Counted from the stretch's first letter, positions 18,950 to 27,912 are shown. The stretch: 64,000 nt of DNA from JALYXI01 sp963716685 (GCA_963716685.1 CAVQTR010000006.1:434001-498000); one strand, 5' to 3'. Notes: generated by a model not told the origin, from the sequence alone. Made by a program: numbers and translations.

Positions 18950-18955
18950 TACAAT
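18950..18955 (+). promoter_or_regulatory. TACAAT -10 box of metF
   Basis: TACAAT ends exactly 7 nt before the metF ATG (18963), with no ribosome site between. It directly abuts the opposite-strand TACACT box of the divergent gene. Confidence 0.55.
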
Positions 18956-18961
18956 AGTGTA
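18956..18961 (-). promoter_or_regulatory. TACACT -10 box of the glycosidase-like gene
   Basis: On the minus strand TACACT is followed by 7 nt and a GTG at 18948. The two divergent boxes sit back to back in 12 bp and the two start codons are 15 bp apart. Confidence 0.5.
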
Positions 18962-18962
18962 G

Positions 18963-19874
18963 ATGCACATTCGGGAGCTTCTGGCCTCGGGACGTCCTTC
19001 GTTCTCATTCGAATTCTTCCCGCCAAAGTCGGACGAAGCCGCCGCGCAGCTGGAACGCACCATCGGCGAATTGCGGGTGTTGGAACCGAATTTCGTCACG
19101 GTGACCTACGGCGCCGGCGGTTCTACGCGCGAGAAGACCATCGATATCGTCAGCCGGATCAAGCGCGACACCGGGATCGAGGCGATGGCTCATTTGACCT
19201 GCGTCGGGTCCACCCGCGATGAACTCGCGCGCGTGCTGGAACGTCTGGTGGAAAGCGGCGTGGAGAATATTCTGGCTCTCCGGGGCGATCCGCCCAAAGG
19301 GGAGAAGACGTTTCAATCCACCGAGGGCGGCTTTGCTTACGCCTCGGAACTGGTCACTTTCATTCGCGATCTTTACGGATCGCGAGTCTGTATCGGCGGC
19401 GCCGGCTATCCCGAGAAGCATCCGGAATGCGCCAACCCCGCTGTGGATTTGGGGTATTTAAAACGCAAAGTGGACGCCGGGCTGGATTTCATCACGACGC
19501 AGCTTTTTTTTGACAACCGCGTCTACTTCGAATTCGTGGAACGTGCTCGTGCCTGCGGCATTCACGTCCCGATTATTCCCGGAATCATGCCGATCACCAA
19601 CGCTTCGCAGACGGAACGGTTCACTGTCAGCTGCGGCGCGACGCTGCCGTTTAAGCTCGCTGCCGAACTCGACCGGCGGCGCGATGACCAGAAAAGCGTT
19701 CAGCAACTGGGAGTGGCGCATGCCACTTCGCAGTGCATTGACCTGCTAAACGGGGGCGCTCCGGGGATTCATTTCTATACGCTGAACCGCAGCACCGCAA
19801 CGGCTGAAATCTTCGCGGCGCTGAAAGCCACCGGTTTCGCTCCCCACCGCGAAGAGGCACTTTCCTCTATATAG
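18963..19874 (+). CDS. metF: 5,10-Methylenetetrahydrofolate reductase
   Basis: Reduces 5,10-methylene-THF to 5-methyl-THF with FAD, supplying methionine synthase. The 303-residue length is normal. Recognisable family motifs are FSFEFFPPKSDE with the catalytic Glu (about residue 17), VTVTYGAGGSTREKT, HLTCVGSTRDEL, NILALRGDPPKG and DFITTQLFFDN. Leaderless-type promoter TACAAT 7 nt before the ATG. It is divergent from the glycosidase-like gene and is followed after 24 nt by the zinc-ribbon membrane gene. Confidence 0.96.
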   Translation: MHIRELLASGRPSFSFEFFPPKSDEAAAQLERTIGELRVLEPNFVTVTYGAGGSTREKTIDIVSRIKRDTGIEAMAHLTCVGSTRDELARVLERLVESGVENILALRGDPPKGEKTFQSTEGGFAYASELVTFIRDLYGSRVCIGGAGYPEKHPECANPAVDLGYLKRKVDAGLDFITTQLFFDNRVYFEFVERARACGIHVPIIPGIMPITNASQTERFTVSCGATLPFKLAAELDRRRDDQKSVQQLGVAHATSQCIDLLNGGAPGIHFYTLNRSTATAEIFAALKATGFAPHREEALSSI

Positions 19875-19898
19875 TGAGTGAGGAGGAATGTACGTTTT

Positions 19899-20369
19899 AT
19901 GGCTTTTTGTCCCAATTGCGGTGCACAGGTGGATGGGCGGTTTTGTCAGAAGTGCGGCACAGCGGTAAACGCGGGAGCAGCTACGGGGGCAACTTCCTCC
20001 GGTTACGTTCCTCCCACCGCCCCTCCCACAACGCTGAGCGCGGCCGGCATTCCCGCCAATATCGCCAGCGCCCTCTGCTACATCGTGCAGATCGTTTGCC
20101 CGATCATATTTCTGGTTGTCGATCCGTACAAAGCCGACCGGAAGATTCGTTTTGATGCATTCCAATCCATTTTCCTGACCGTCTTCTATATCGCTCTCCA
20201 GATTGTGATCGGAATTCTGACGGCCGGCTCGTGGGAACTTGGCTACCAGATTGGCCGTCTGACGCATTTGGCGGAAGTAATCCTGATCGTGTACCTGGCC
20301 ATTAAGGCATTTCAGAATGAAAAGGTGATTCTGCCGGTCCTCGGACCACTCGCCGATAAGCAGGCATGA
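19899..20369 (+). CDS. Zinc-ribbon membrane protein (DUF4870-like)
   Basis: A 156-residue protein. The start at 19899 puts MAFCPNCGAQVDGRFCQKCG at the N-terminus and has an AGGAGGA ribosome site at 19881-19887, about 11 nt upstream; a GTG at 19878 would precede that site. Two CxxC knuckles form a zinc ribbon; a Ala/Pro-rich linker leads to about three hydrophobic helices (IASALCYIVQIVCPIIFLVV; SIFLTVFYIALQIVIGILT; LAEVILIVYLAIKAF) resembling DUF4870. Inner-membrane location is predicted; function unknown. The next gene overlaps its stop by 4 bp. Confidence 0.8.
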   Translation: MAFCPNCGAQVDGRFCQKCGTAVNAGAATGATSSGYVPPTAPPTTLSAAGIPANIASALCYIVQIVCPIIFLVVDPYKADRKIRFDAFQSIFLTVFYIALQIVIGILTAGSWELGYQIGRLTHLAEVILIVYLAIKAFQNEKVILPVLGPLADKQA

Positions 20370-21226
20370 CTCGCCGGGAAGCACTCGCGCTGATTGCCGC
20401 CGCCACTGGCTCGCGGGCGGCGACGGCGCGTCCCACTCCTGCCCTTTGCCTTTTCTCACAGGCGATGGCGGAAGTGGAATACAGCTACCTGGGCGAGATC
20501 ATCAAGCAAATTGGTTTCGATGGCGTAGACCTGACCATTCGACCCGGCGGTCATGTGGAACCGCGGCTCTCCAACGTAGATCTGGTGCGCGCAGTGGAAA
20601 GTATGGTCGGGCCCGGCCTCGAAGTGCCGCTGATCACCACCGCGCTCATCTCGCCCTACGATCCCACTGCGCTGCCCGTGCTCGCGATCGGCGGCCACAC
20701 GAATCTGCCGCTTTTCCGGCCGGGCAATTTTCGCCTTGAGAATCCGGCGTACCGGCGCGATATCGCGGGCTTGGTCGCCATGGGCTCGCATTACAAGATG
20801 GCCATGGCGCTGCACAATTACACCGGAGAGAATGAAGGCGAAGCGCCGTGGGATGTCATGACGGTGCTCGCGGAACTGCCTTCGCAATGGGCTGGTGCTT
20901 TTTTCGACCCGATCCATGCGCGCGAGAACTGGGAGGCGGCCTTAAAGCGCGAACTCCCCCGTCTGCGGGCTGTCGCACTCAAGGATTTCACCGCCAAAGG
21001 TGTAGCGTGTCCCATGGGTCAGGGCATTATGGATTGGCCGCGCTTCTTCGGCATCCTGGCCAGCGCTAAGTTCTTTGGACCGCTGTCTCTCCGGATGGAA
21101 TACGCGCCAAAAGACATGATCGGCGCGGTGACCAAAGACCACGCGTTTGCCCGCAAACAGATGGAAGCGGCTTACGTTCGGATGGGTTCCGGCTCAGGCG
21201 CTGGGTCCGGGTCGGGACCTGGGTGA
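20366..21226 (+). CDS. Exported sugar-isomerase-like TIM-barrel protein
   Basis: A 286-residue member of the sugar phosphate isomerase/epimerase (AP endonuclease 2-like) fold. The leader MTRREALALIAAATG resembles a Tat signal. Barrel segments include IIKQIGFDGVDLTI near the N-terminus, MALHNYTGENEG, WAGAFFDPIHA and LRAVALKDFTAKG. The substrate is unknown. The last dozen residues are a Gly/Ser repeat tail (GSGSGAGSGSGPG) coded by DNA that overlaps the convergent Cys-rich gene by 55 bp. It is coupled to the zinc-ribbon membrane gene (ATGA overlap). Confidence 0.8.
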   Translation: MTRREALALIAAATGSRAATARPTPALCLFSQAMAEVEYSYLGEIIKQIGFDGVDLTIRPGGHVEPRLSNVDLVRAVESMVGPGLEVPLITTALISPYDPTALPVLAIGGHTNLPLFRPGNFRLENPAYRRDIAGLVAMGSHYKMAMALHNYTGENEGEAPWDVMTVLAELPSQWAGAFFDPIHARENWEAALKRELPRLRAVALKDFTAKGVACPMGQGIMDWPRFFGILASAKFFGPLSLRMEYAPKDMIGAVTKDHAFARKQMEAAYVRMGSGSGAGSGSGPG

Positions 21227-21426
21227 GGCATGGGCGCCGGCTCCGGCGGCAGCGCATACTCGCGTCGCTGACGTACCATCGCCTGCTCCTCTAAAGGCAC
21301 TTCGCAGTCGCAGCAATCGCTGCAGCGCATACACTTTTCGCATAGATGATTGCGGCACGTGTCTTTAGTGCAGCTAACGCAGATGCGCGTCGATTCTTCT
21401 TCACAGATGCTGCACGAAAACGGCAT
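21172..21426 (-). CDS. Small cysteine-rich zinc-binding-like protein
   Basis: An 84-residue protein with eleven cysteines in the first 42 residues (CSICEEESTRICVSC, then CRNHLCEKCMRCSDCCDC), spaced as in B-box or LIM-like zinc knuckles. The C-terminal half is an acidic Pro/Asp/Glu repeat (PDPDPAPEPEP). That tail is coded antisense to the Gly/Ser tail of the convergent isomerase gene. A TAAAAT box at 21435-21440 lies 8 nt before the ATG. Function unknown. Confidence 0.7.
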   Translation of the reverse strand: MPFSCSICEEESTRICVSCTKDTCRNHLCEKCMRCSDCCDCEVPLEEQAMVRQRREYALPPEPAPMPHPGPDPDPAPEPEPIRT

Positions 21427-21434
21427 TTGACTCT

Positions 21435-21440
21435 ATTTTA
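21435..21440 (-). promoter_or_regulatory. TAAAAT -10 box, leaderless-type
   Basis: On the minus strand TAAAAT is followed by 8 nt and the ATG at 21426, without a ribosome site. Confidence 0.45.
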
Positions 21441-21962
21441 CTTGCCCGTCCGAGGTTTCGCCCCCGGCCGGGAAAGATCCTCACGGCAGCGCTGCGCTTC
21501 CCGGTCCATCACCTGCAACTGCTGGTCTTTTTCCGCGGCCAGCTCCAGCGCGTACTGCTGCAGCTTTTCTCGCGCCGGTGTGTTCTCGGCCCGAGCCGCG
21601 CTGAGCAGGTCTGCGAGCGCTGGGTTCTGGTACCGGCGCAGGCCGTCCTCGAGCGAACTAGTCGTAATCTCGAGCGACTCAATACGAAACAACAGCTTTA
21701 GCACATCCGGCAGCCGGTCCGCCCGCTGTTCCAAGGCTTTCGCAGCCGCGCTCAGGCCTTTCATCTGAGCGGTGGTGGACCCCAGTTGCGCGACGTAAGT
21801 ATCGGGCGCACCTTTGGCAATCCAGTCCTGCGGCCGGATCTGCTCGAGGATCGGATCCAGCCGCAGAGCATAGCCGGAAACGGCATCCAGTGTCTTCACC
21901 ACGTCGGGTGGCTGCTGCGCACAGGCCGTCAAAGCCATCGCGCCCACAAGCAAAAGTTTCAT
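21438..21962 (-). CDS. Putative lipoprotein, helical
   Basis: About 174 residues from the ATG at 21962 (a GTG at 21977 is also possible). The leader MKLLLVGAMALTACAQ ends in the lipobox LTAC, so the protein should be lipid-anchored and probably periplasm-facing. The rest is helical with heptad-like stretches (LQQYALELAAEKDQQLQVMDREAQ), suggesting a coiled coil near the C-terminus. Not a family I recognise. Its 5' end is divergent from the rhamnose genes. Confidence 0.72.
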   Translation of the reverse strand: MKLLLVGAMALTACAQQPPDVVKTLDAVSGYALRLDPILEQIRPQDWIAKGAPDTYVAQLGSTTAQMKGLSAAAKALEQRADRLPDVLKLLFRIESLEITTSSLEDGLRRYQNPALADLLSAARAENTPAREKLQQYALELAAEKDQQLQVMDREAQRCREDLSRPGAKPRTGK

Positions 21963-22025
21963 CGCTGGTCGCCGCACACTTTCAGTATCTCGGATATGCT
22001 GAAGAAACGTTCAGGCACCATCTCC

Positions 22026-23216
22026 ATGTCTCCGCAGCAAACCGAAACGATCTTTCACGCTCTCGACAGCTTCCAGATTGAGCTTCCCTCGTGGGGTTTC
22101 GCCAACACCGGTACCCGCTTCGGGAAGTTCCTGCAGGCTGCGGCGGCCACCACGCTGGAAGAAAAGCTTAGTGACGCCGGTCAGGTGCATGCGCTCACCG
22201 GGGCCTGCCCCACGGTTGCCCTGCACGTGTTGTGGGATCTCCCGAACGGTGTCGCCGATACGGCGCAGCTGAACGCCACCGCCGCAGGGTATGGAGTGCA
22301 GCCCGGCGCCATCAATCCGAATCTCTTTCAGGACCAGATTTACAAGCATGGCTCATTCGGAAATCCGGATCCCGCCATTCGCTCGAAGGCGCTCGATCAT
22401 ACCCTTGAGAGCATCGAGATCGCACGCCGGCTGAACAGCCGTGATATCTCGATGTGGTTCGCCGATGGCTCCAATTATCCGGGGTCTGCGAACATCCGCG
22501 CGCGCCGCCGGTGGTTTGAGGAAGGCCTGCGCGCGGCCCACGCCGCCCTGGCACCCAACCAGCGGCTGCTTGTGGAATACAAGCCCTTCGAACCTGCTTT
22601 TTATCACACCGATATCGCCGACTGGGGAATGTCGCTGCTGCTTTCGCGCGCGGCCGGACCTCAGGCGCGGGTGCTCGTCGATACCGGCCATCATTACGCG
22701 GCGCAGAATATCGAACAGATTGTCGCCTGGCTGCTTAGCGAGAACATGCTGGCGGGCTTTCACTTCAACGACCGCCGTTATGCGGATGACGACCTGACTT
22801 TAGGTTCCATTGATCCGTATCAGGTATTCCGCATCTTTCACGAAATCCTATTCTTCGAATGGGAGACGGGTTCCCGCCCGGACATTGCGTACATGATTGA
22901 TCAAAGCCACAATCTGAAGGGAAAGATCGAGGCGATGATTCAAACTGTCAGCATGGCGCAGGAACTGTTCGCGAAGGCGTCGCTTGTAGACCACGCGCGC
23001 CTGGCGGAAGAGCAGAAGGGACCGGACATCGTCGCCGCCGAATCCTGCCTGCAGGATGCTTTCGCCACCGACGTGCGTCCGGCCATCAAAGAATGGCGCG
23101 CCTCGAAGGGATTGCCTGCCGACCCGATGAGCGCCTTCCGGGCGAGCGGTTACCTTGAGCGGATCACAGACGAGCGCGGCGCCAGAAACATGTCGGCTGT
23201 TACAGCGTACGCCTGA
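22026..23216 (+). CDS. rhaI: L-Rhamnose isomerase (RhaI type)
   Basis: Converts L-rhamnose to L-rhamnulose, the first catabolic step. A length of about 396 residues fits the Pseudomonas-type isomerase rather than the E. coli RhaA type. Barrel and metal-site segments seen: MWFADGSNYPGSANIRARR, LLVEYKPFEPAFYHTD, VLVDTGHHY and MLAGFHFNDRRYADDD, with the metal-binding Glu/Asp/His series. I chose ATG 22026 (MSPQQTETIF); the open frame continues upstream but through sequence of the divergent lipoprotein gene. The kinase gene follows after 2 nt. Confidence 0.9.
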   Translation: MSPQQTETIFHALDSFQIELPSWGFANTGTRFGKFLQAAAATTLEEKLSDAGQVHALTGACPTVALHVLWDLPNGVADTAQLNATAAGYGVQPGAINPNLFQDQIYKHGSFGNPDPAIRSKALDHTLESIEIARRLNSRDISMWFADGSNYPGSANIRARRRWFEEGLRAAHAALAPNQRLLVEYKPFEPAFYHTDIADWGMSLLLSRAAGPQARVLVDTGHHYAAQNIEQIVAWLLSENMLAGFHFNDRRYADDDLTLGSIDPYQVFRIFHEILFFEWETGSRPDIAYMIDQSHNLKGKIEAMIQTVSMAQELFAKASLVDHARLAEEQKGPDIVAAESCLQDAFATDVRPAIKEWRASKGLPADPMSAFRASGYLERITDERGARNMSAVTAYA

Positions 23217-23218
23217 CC

Positions 23219-24670
23219 ATGCGCCGCCATTACCTCGCCTTCGATCTGGGTGCGGAGAGCGGGCGCGCGGTGCTGGGCCGGCTACACGCGGGCGTGCTCA
23301 CAACGGAAGACGTTCACCGATTTCCGAACGAACCCGTCGCCTATGGCGGTTCGCTGCACTGGGACATGCCGCGGCTCTGGCTGGAAATGCAGCGCAGCCT
23401 AAGCAGCGCGGGCCTTCCGGCTTTGGATGGCATCGGCGTGGATACTTGGGGCATCGATTACGCGCTCCTCGGTGAAGGTGGCGAACTGCTGGAAAACCCG
23501 TATCATTATCGCGACGCGCGGACGGAGGGAGTGATGGACCAGGTGTTCCGCATCCTCTCGCCGGAGACGATCTACGAAACCACCGGCATCCAGTTCATGC
23601 CGATCAACACGATATTTCAGCTGTTCGCCGCCGTTCGCAAATCGCCGCGCATGTTTGCTGCGGCGCGCACACTTCTGACCATCCCCGACCTTCTGAATTA
23701 CTGGCTGACGGGCAAGGCTGCTTGCGAGTTCACTAACGCCACAACAACGCAACTGGTGGACGCGCGGACGCGCTCCTGGGCCGGCACGCTGTTCGACGCG
23801 CTTGGTATACCCGGCTCTCTGCCAGCTCCGGTCGCGGAACCAGGGTCGGTTCTCGGCGCACTGCAATTTGGGGCGGGAACGCCGGTGGTTCTTCCCGCCA
23901 CGCATGACACCGGTTCCGCCGTGGCTGCCATCTCCGCCCGGGGAAACACAGCTTTCCTCAGCTCCGGGACGTGGTCCCTCGTCGGCATCGAACTTGATGG
24001 ACCGGTGATTACACCGGACGCGCGCCGGCTGAACTTTACCAACGAAGGCGGAGTCTGCGGCACGGTGCGACTGCTCAAAAACGTGATGGGGCTTTGGATG
24101 TTGCAGGGCTGCCGCCGCGCGTGGCAGAGCGAAGGACAGCAGTACGAGTATGCCGACCTAATCGCGGCCGCCGAAGCCGAGTCCCGGTTTCGTCATTTGC
24201 TCGATCCGGACGATGCCGCCTTTCTCCGTCCCGAGAGCATGACGCGCGCTATCGACGCGTTCTGTCAGAAAACCGATCAGCCCGTTCCCGTCAGACCTGG
24301 TGCTTATGCGCGCGCCGTTTTGGAAAGCCTCGCTTTGAAATACCGACGCGTACTGCATGACTTGGAGCGTCTGACCGGAAGCCGCATCGAACAGATCCGC
24401 ATCATCGGCGGCGGTGCGCGCAACCGGCTTCTGAATCAGTTCACAGCCGACGCGACCGGCCGCCGCGTGCTGGCCGGACCGGTGGAAGCCACAGCTCTCG
24501 GCAACATTGCGATCCAGATGCTTGCCACCGGAGCCGCCGCGTCGCTCGCAGAAGCCCGCGCCGTCATCGACCGATCCTTTGCCACGGAAATCTACGAACC
24601 CGCCGCTACCGCTCGATGGAATGAGCAATACCAGCGTTTCCAGCAATACTGTGAATACACCTATGCCTGA
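23219..24670 (+). CDS. rhaB: Rhamnulokinase
   Basis: A 483-residue FGGY-family kinase that phosphorylates L-rhamnulose at C1. Typical features: N-terminal ATPase strand FDLGAESGRAVLG, the RhaB-like GVDTWGIDYALLG, the catalytic-Asp region around it, LSSGTWSLVGIE (phosphate loop) and the C-terminal IRIIGGGARNRLLNQFTADATG adenosine motif. It lies between the isomerase and the aldolase fusion in one operon; its last 8 bp overlap the start of the next gene. Confidence 0.93.
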   Translation: MRRHYLAFDLGAESGRAVLGRLHAGVLTTEDVHRFPNEPVAYGGSLHWDMPRLWLEMQRSLSSAGLPALDGIGVDTWGIDYALLGEGGELLENPYHYRDARTEGVMDQVFRILSPETIYETTGIQFMPINTIFQLFAAVRKSPRMFAAARTLLTIPDLLNYWLTGKAACEFTNATTTQLVDARTRSWAGTLFDALGIPGSLPAPVAEPGSVLGALQFGAGTPVVLPATHDTGSAVAAISARGNTAFLSSGTWSLVGIELDGPVITPDARRLNFTNEGGVCGTVRLLKNVMGLWMLQGCRRAWQSEGQQYEYADLIAAAEAESRFRHLLDPDDAAFLRPESMTRAIDAFCQKTDQPVPVRPGAYARAVLESLALKYRRVLHDLERLTGSRIEQIRIIGGGARNRLLNQFTADATGRRVLAGPVEATALGNIAIQMLATGAAASLAEARAVIDRSFATEIYEPAATARWNEQYQRFQQYCEYTYA

Positions 24671-26909
24671 AAGCACCTTCGCCCCGAACGCGCCCGCCGA
24701 AGTCACGCACCTGAAATACCTCTGGAACGACTTGGAAGCCGAGCGTCTGAAGCACGATCCCATCGGCCTGCTCCGGTACCGTTCCAACCTGCTGGGCGCC
24801 GACCTGCGCATCACCAACTTCGGCGGCGGCAACACCAGTTCGAAAGTCGAACTGCCGGATCCGTTTACCGGCAGACCGGTCCGAGTACTTGCTGTGAAAG
24901 GCAGCGGCGGCGATCTCGGCTCCATCAAGGATTCCGGTTTCGCGCTGCTCTATCTGGATCGCATGGAACAGCTGAAGAGCATCTATCGCGGCGAAGAACA
25001 GGAAGACGAGATGGTTGCGTTCTACCCGCTCTCGGCATTTGGCCAAAACAAGGTGGCCGCTTCCATCGATACGCCACTCCACGCATTTGTTCCCTATCCG
25101 CATGTGGATCATCTGCACCCCGATTGGGCCATTGCACTCGCCGCCAGCGCCAACGGGAAGCAGAAGCTGGACGAGTTCAATCGACGCTACGGCCGGAAAA
25201 TCGTATGGCTCCACTGGCAGCGCCCTGGTTTCGAGTTGGGATTGCAGCTGGAGCAGGCGATCGCGGCGAACCCCGGTTGTGATGGCGTGCTGCTGGGCAG
25301 CCACGGCCTTTTCACATGGGGCAACACTCAACGCGAATGCTATCTGAGCAGCATCCGCACCATCGATCAGATGGGCGAGTTCATTCTGGAGCATCAGGTC
25401 CGCCTCGGCGATGCCGGTCTGTTCGGCGGCGCGGTCGCCGACCCGCTTCCCGATCGCGCCAAAATTGCGGCATCCATCCTGCCGGCCCTGCGGGGCGTGG
25501 TCTCAAGCAACCGCCGCACCATCGCCCATTTCGACGATTCCAAAGACTCTCTCCAGTTCGCAAATTCTCTCTGGGGCAAACAGCTCGGCAGGCTCGGCAC
25601 CAGCTGTCCGGATCACTTCCTGCGCACGCGCATCTCCCCGATGTTTATCGACTGGAAACCGGCCGGGAGCGATCTGAGCGCATTGAAACAGGCCATTACC
25701 GATCACGCGGCAGGCTACCGTTCCGATTACGCCAAATACTACGACGCCTGCGCGACGGCCGACTCGCCCAAACTGCGCGACAGCAATCCGTCGGTGGTCA
25801 TCATCCCGGGCCTTGGCCTGTTCGGGTTCGGCAAGAACAAGAAAGAAGCGCGCATCACCACTGAATTCTTCGTCAACGCGATTCATGTAATGGCCGGAGC
25901 GAATGCGTTGGAGGAAGCCGGCGCGCAGACGGAAGCGTATCCGCAGGCGCGGCACGCGCATCGTTCACACGAATTCGAAAGCTTTCACAATTACGTTGCT
26001 TTGCCGCGTACCGAAGCGTTCCGCATCGAGTACTGGGCGCTCGAGGAGGCCAAGCTGCAGCGCATGCCGCCGGAAGCCGAATTCAGCCGCCGCATCTTCC
26101 TCATCGTCGGTGGCGGCAGCGGGATCGGCCGTGAAGTCGCCCTGCTGCTTGCGAAGAAAGGCGCCCATCTGGTGGTTGCCGATGTGAATGTGCGGGCCAC
26201 TGAAGAAGTCGCAAAGGAAGCGGGTAAAATTTCTTCGCCTGATCAGGTGTCGCACTGCGCGGTCGATCTCGGCTCGGGCACCAGCATCGCCGCCGCTCTG
26301 GAACACACCATCCTTCAGTTCGGCGGCATTGACGGGATCATCAACACGGCCGCAATCTTCCCTGTGCCTGGCAGCGACGGCCTGCTCTCGGACACGCAGT
26401 GGGTGAAGACGTTTCACATCAACGTGACGGGCAACTTCCTGCTGGCGAAGGAGGCCGAGCGCGTGCTGCGGGAGCAGAATCTCCCCGCCGTAGTGGTGCT
26501 CACCAGCTCGGCGAACGCGGTGGTGCCCAAGCGCGGCAGCGAGGCCTATGACGTGAGCAAGAGCGCCCTCAATCAGCTGATTCGAGAACTTGCGATCGGC
26601 ATGGGGCCGCTGGTTCGCGTCAACGGAATCGCGCCCGCAACGGTGGTGGCCGGCTCCACCATGTTTCCGCGGGATCGCGTCATCGTCTCGCTCTCCAAGT
26701 ACGGCATCGCCTTCTCCGAAGACGAGGCTACGGAACAGCTGCGCGGGAAACTGGCTGAGTTCTACGCCCAGCGCACCATCACGCGCAAACCGATTTTGCC
26801 GCAGGATTGCGCAGCGGCGATTGTATGGCTGGCAAGCGACGAAAGCGCCAAAACCACGGGACATATCATCCCGGTGGACGGCGGCTTATCCGAGGCGTTT
26901 CTGCGTTGA
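24663..26909 (+). CDS. Bifunctional rhamnulose-1-phosphate aldolase / lactaldehyde dehydrogenase
   Basis: About 748 residues; a fusion of a class II aldolase (RhaE-type) and a short-chain dehydrogenase (RhaW-type), as in Bacillus YuxG. The aldolase part (about 1-430) has the likely zinc histidines in PHVDHLHPDW and GSHGLFTWG. The dehydrogenase part (about 480-748) has the nucleotide motif VGGGSGIGREVA and catalytic Ser/Tyr/Lys in LTSSANAV and EAYDVSKSALN. Together they split rhamnulose-1-P to DHAP and L-lactaldehyde and oxidise the latter. Start 24663 overlaps the kinase stop by 8 bp (ATGCCTGA). Confidence 0.9.
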   Translation: MPESTFAPNAPAEVTHLKYLWNDLEAERLKHDPIGLLRYRSNLLGADLRITNFGGGNTSSKVELPDPFTGRPVRVLAVKGSGGDLGSIKDSGFALLYLDRMEQLKSIYRGEEQEDEMVAFYPLSAFGQNKVAASIDTPLHAFVPYPHVDHLHPDWAIALAASANGKQKLDEFNRRYGRKIVWLHWQRPGFELGLQLEQAIAANPGCDGVLLGSHGLFTWGNTQRECYLSSIRTIDQMGEFILEHQVRLGDAGLFGGAVADPLPDRAKIAASILPALRGVVSSNRRTIAHFDDSKDSLQFANSLWGKQLGRLGTSCPDHFLRTRISPMFIDWKPAGSDLSALKQAITDHAAGYRSDYAKYYDACATADSPKLRDSNPSVVIIPGLGLFGFGKNKKEARITTEFFVNAIHVMAGANALEEAGAQTEAYPQARHAHRSHEFESFHNYVALPRTEAFRIEYWALEEAKLQRMPPEAEFSRRIFLIVGGGSGIGREVALLLAKKGAHLVVADVNVRATEEVAKEAGKISSPDQVSHCAVDLGSGTSIAAALEHTILQFGGIDGIINTAAIFPVPGSDGLLSDTQWVKTFHINVTGNFLLAKEAERVLREQNLPAVVVLTSSANAVVPKRGSEAYDVSKSALNQLIRELAIGMGPLVRVNGIAPATVVAGSTMFPRDRVIVSLSKYGIAFSEDEATEQLRGKLAEFYAQRTITRKPILPQDCAAAIVWLASDESAKTTGHIIPVDGGLSEAFLR

Positions 26910-26913
26910 TCCG

Positions 26914-27912
26914 TTAAAACGCCCAGCGCCACAGACAGGCTCCGGCCGTATACCCGGCGCCCACCGCAGCGAACAGAACCAGATCGCCTTTCCTGAGGCG
27001 GCCCTGGGCGATCGCGTCGCGCGTCGCGAGCGGAATGGTGCCGGCCGTGGTGTTGCCGAACCGGTCGATATTGATGATGACGCGCTCGATGGGCAGGCCG
27101 AGCCGCTCCGCGGTCGCCACGATTATGCGCCTGTTGGCCTGATGCGGCACCATCAGACTCACATCGGCAGCGGTCAGGCCATTCCGCTCGAGAAGCGTTT
27201 CGCATAACTCGGAGATTTTCTTCACCGCGTATTTGAAAACCTGCTGCCCGTCCTGCTTCACGTAATGAAGATGCTGCGCGACTGTCTCCGCGGAAGCAGG
27301 CATACGGCTGCCGCCCGCGGGCATCTTCAAATAATCCCCGCCCGAGCCATCGATCTCACCGGCGAAGTCGATGAAACCCGCATCTTCCCCTTCCTCCGCG
27401 GGCTCGATCAGCATGGCCCCCGCGCCGTCGCCAAACAGGATGCAGGTGGAACGGTCCGTATAGTCGATGATCCGGCTCATCGTGTCGGAGCCGACGACCA
27501 GCACTTTGCGATGCGTCCCCGCACCCACCAGATGCGCGCCGGTCGTCAATCCATACAAAAAGCCGGCGCATGCCGCCACAATGTCGAAACCCCACGCACG
27601 CGTAGCCCCGATGCGATGCTGCACCAGACATGCCGTGGCGGGAAACAGCATATCCGGCGTCACCGTGCAGACCAGAATGGCGTCCAGTTCCGAGGCATCA
27701 ATACCGCGGGCCGAAAGCGCCGCACGCGCTGCTTCCACCGCCAGATCGGATGTCGCAACTTCGGGCGCCGCGATGTGACGCTCGGCGATGCCGGTCCGCT
27801 CCAGAATCCAATCGTTGCTGGTCTTGACCATCGTCTCCAGATCGGCATTCGTGAGGAGTCCAGGCGGCGTGTAGCAGCCCAGCGCGGTGATTTTCGGTCG
27901 GGAAATTTTCAT
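26914..27912 (-). CDS. fabH: 3-Oxoacyl-ACP synthase III
   Basis: A 332-residue condensing enzyme that starts fatty acid chains from acyl-CoA and malonyl-ACP. The catalytic triad is visible: Cys in DIVAACAGFLYGL, His in MVPHQANRRI, Asn in DRFGNTTAGTIPLA. Also present are LERTGIAERHI and the C-terminal GAGYTAGACLW. No other fab genes are nearby, so it is a stand-alone copy and may be one of several in the genome. It ends 4 bp from the convergent rhamnose fusion gene. Confidence 0.94.
   Translation of the reverse strand: MKISRPKITALGCYTPPGLLTNADLETMVKTSNDWILERTGIAERHIAAPEVATSDLAVEAARAALSARGIDASELDAILVCTVTPDMLFPATACLVQHRIGATRAWGFDIVAACAGFLYGLTTGAHLVGAGTHRKVLVVGSDTMSRIIDYTDRSTCILFGDGAGAMLIEPAEEGEDAGFIDFAGEIDGSGGDYLKMPAGGSRMPASAETVAQHLHYVKQDGQQVFKYAVKKISELCETLLERNGLTAADVSLMVPHQANRRIIVATAERLGLPIERVIINIDRFGNTTAGTIPLATRDAIAQGRLRKGDLVLFAAVGAGYTAGACLWRWAF

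Noticed and set aside
21786..22025. Longer N-terminus for the rhamnose isomerase
   Set aside because: The extension lies antisense to the lipoprotein gene and has shadow-like composition; the family start fits 22026.
24507..24662. Longer N-terminus for the rhamnulose-phosphate aldolase fusion
   Set aside because: It would overlap the end of the kinase gene by over 150 bp; ATG 24663 gives a normal short overlap and the family N-terminus.
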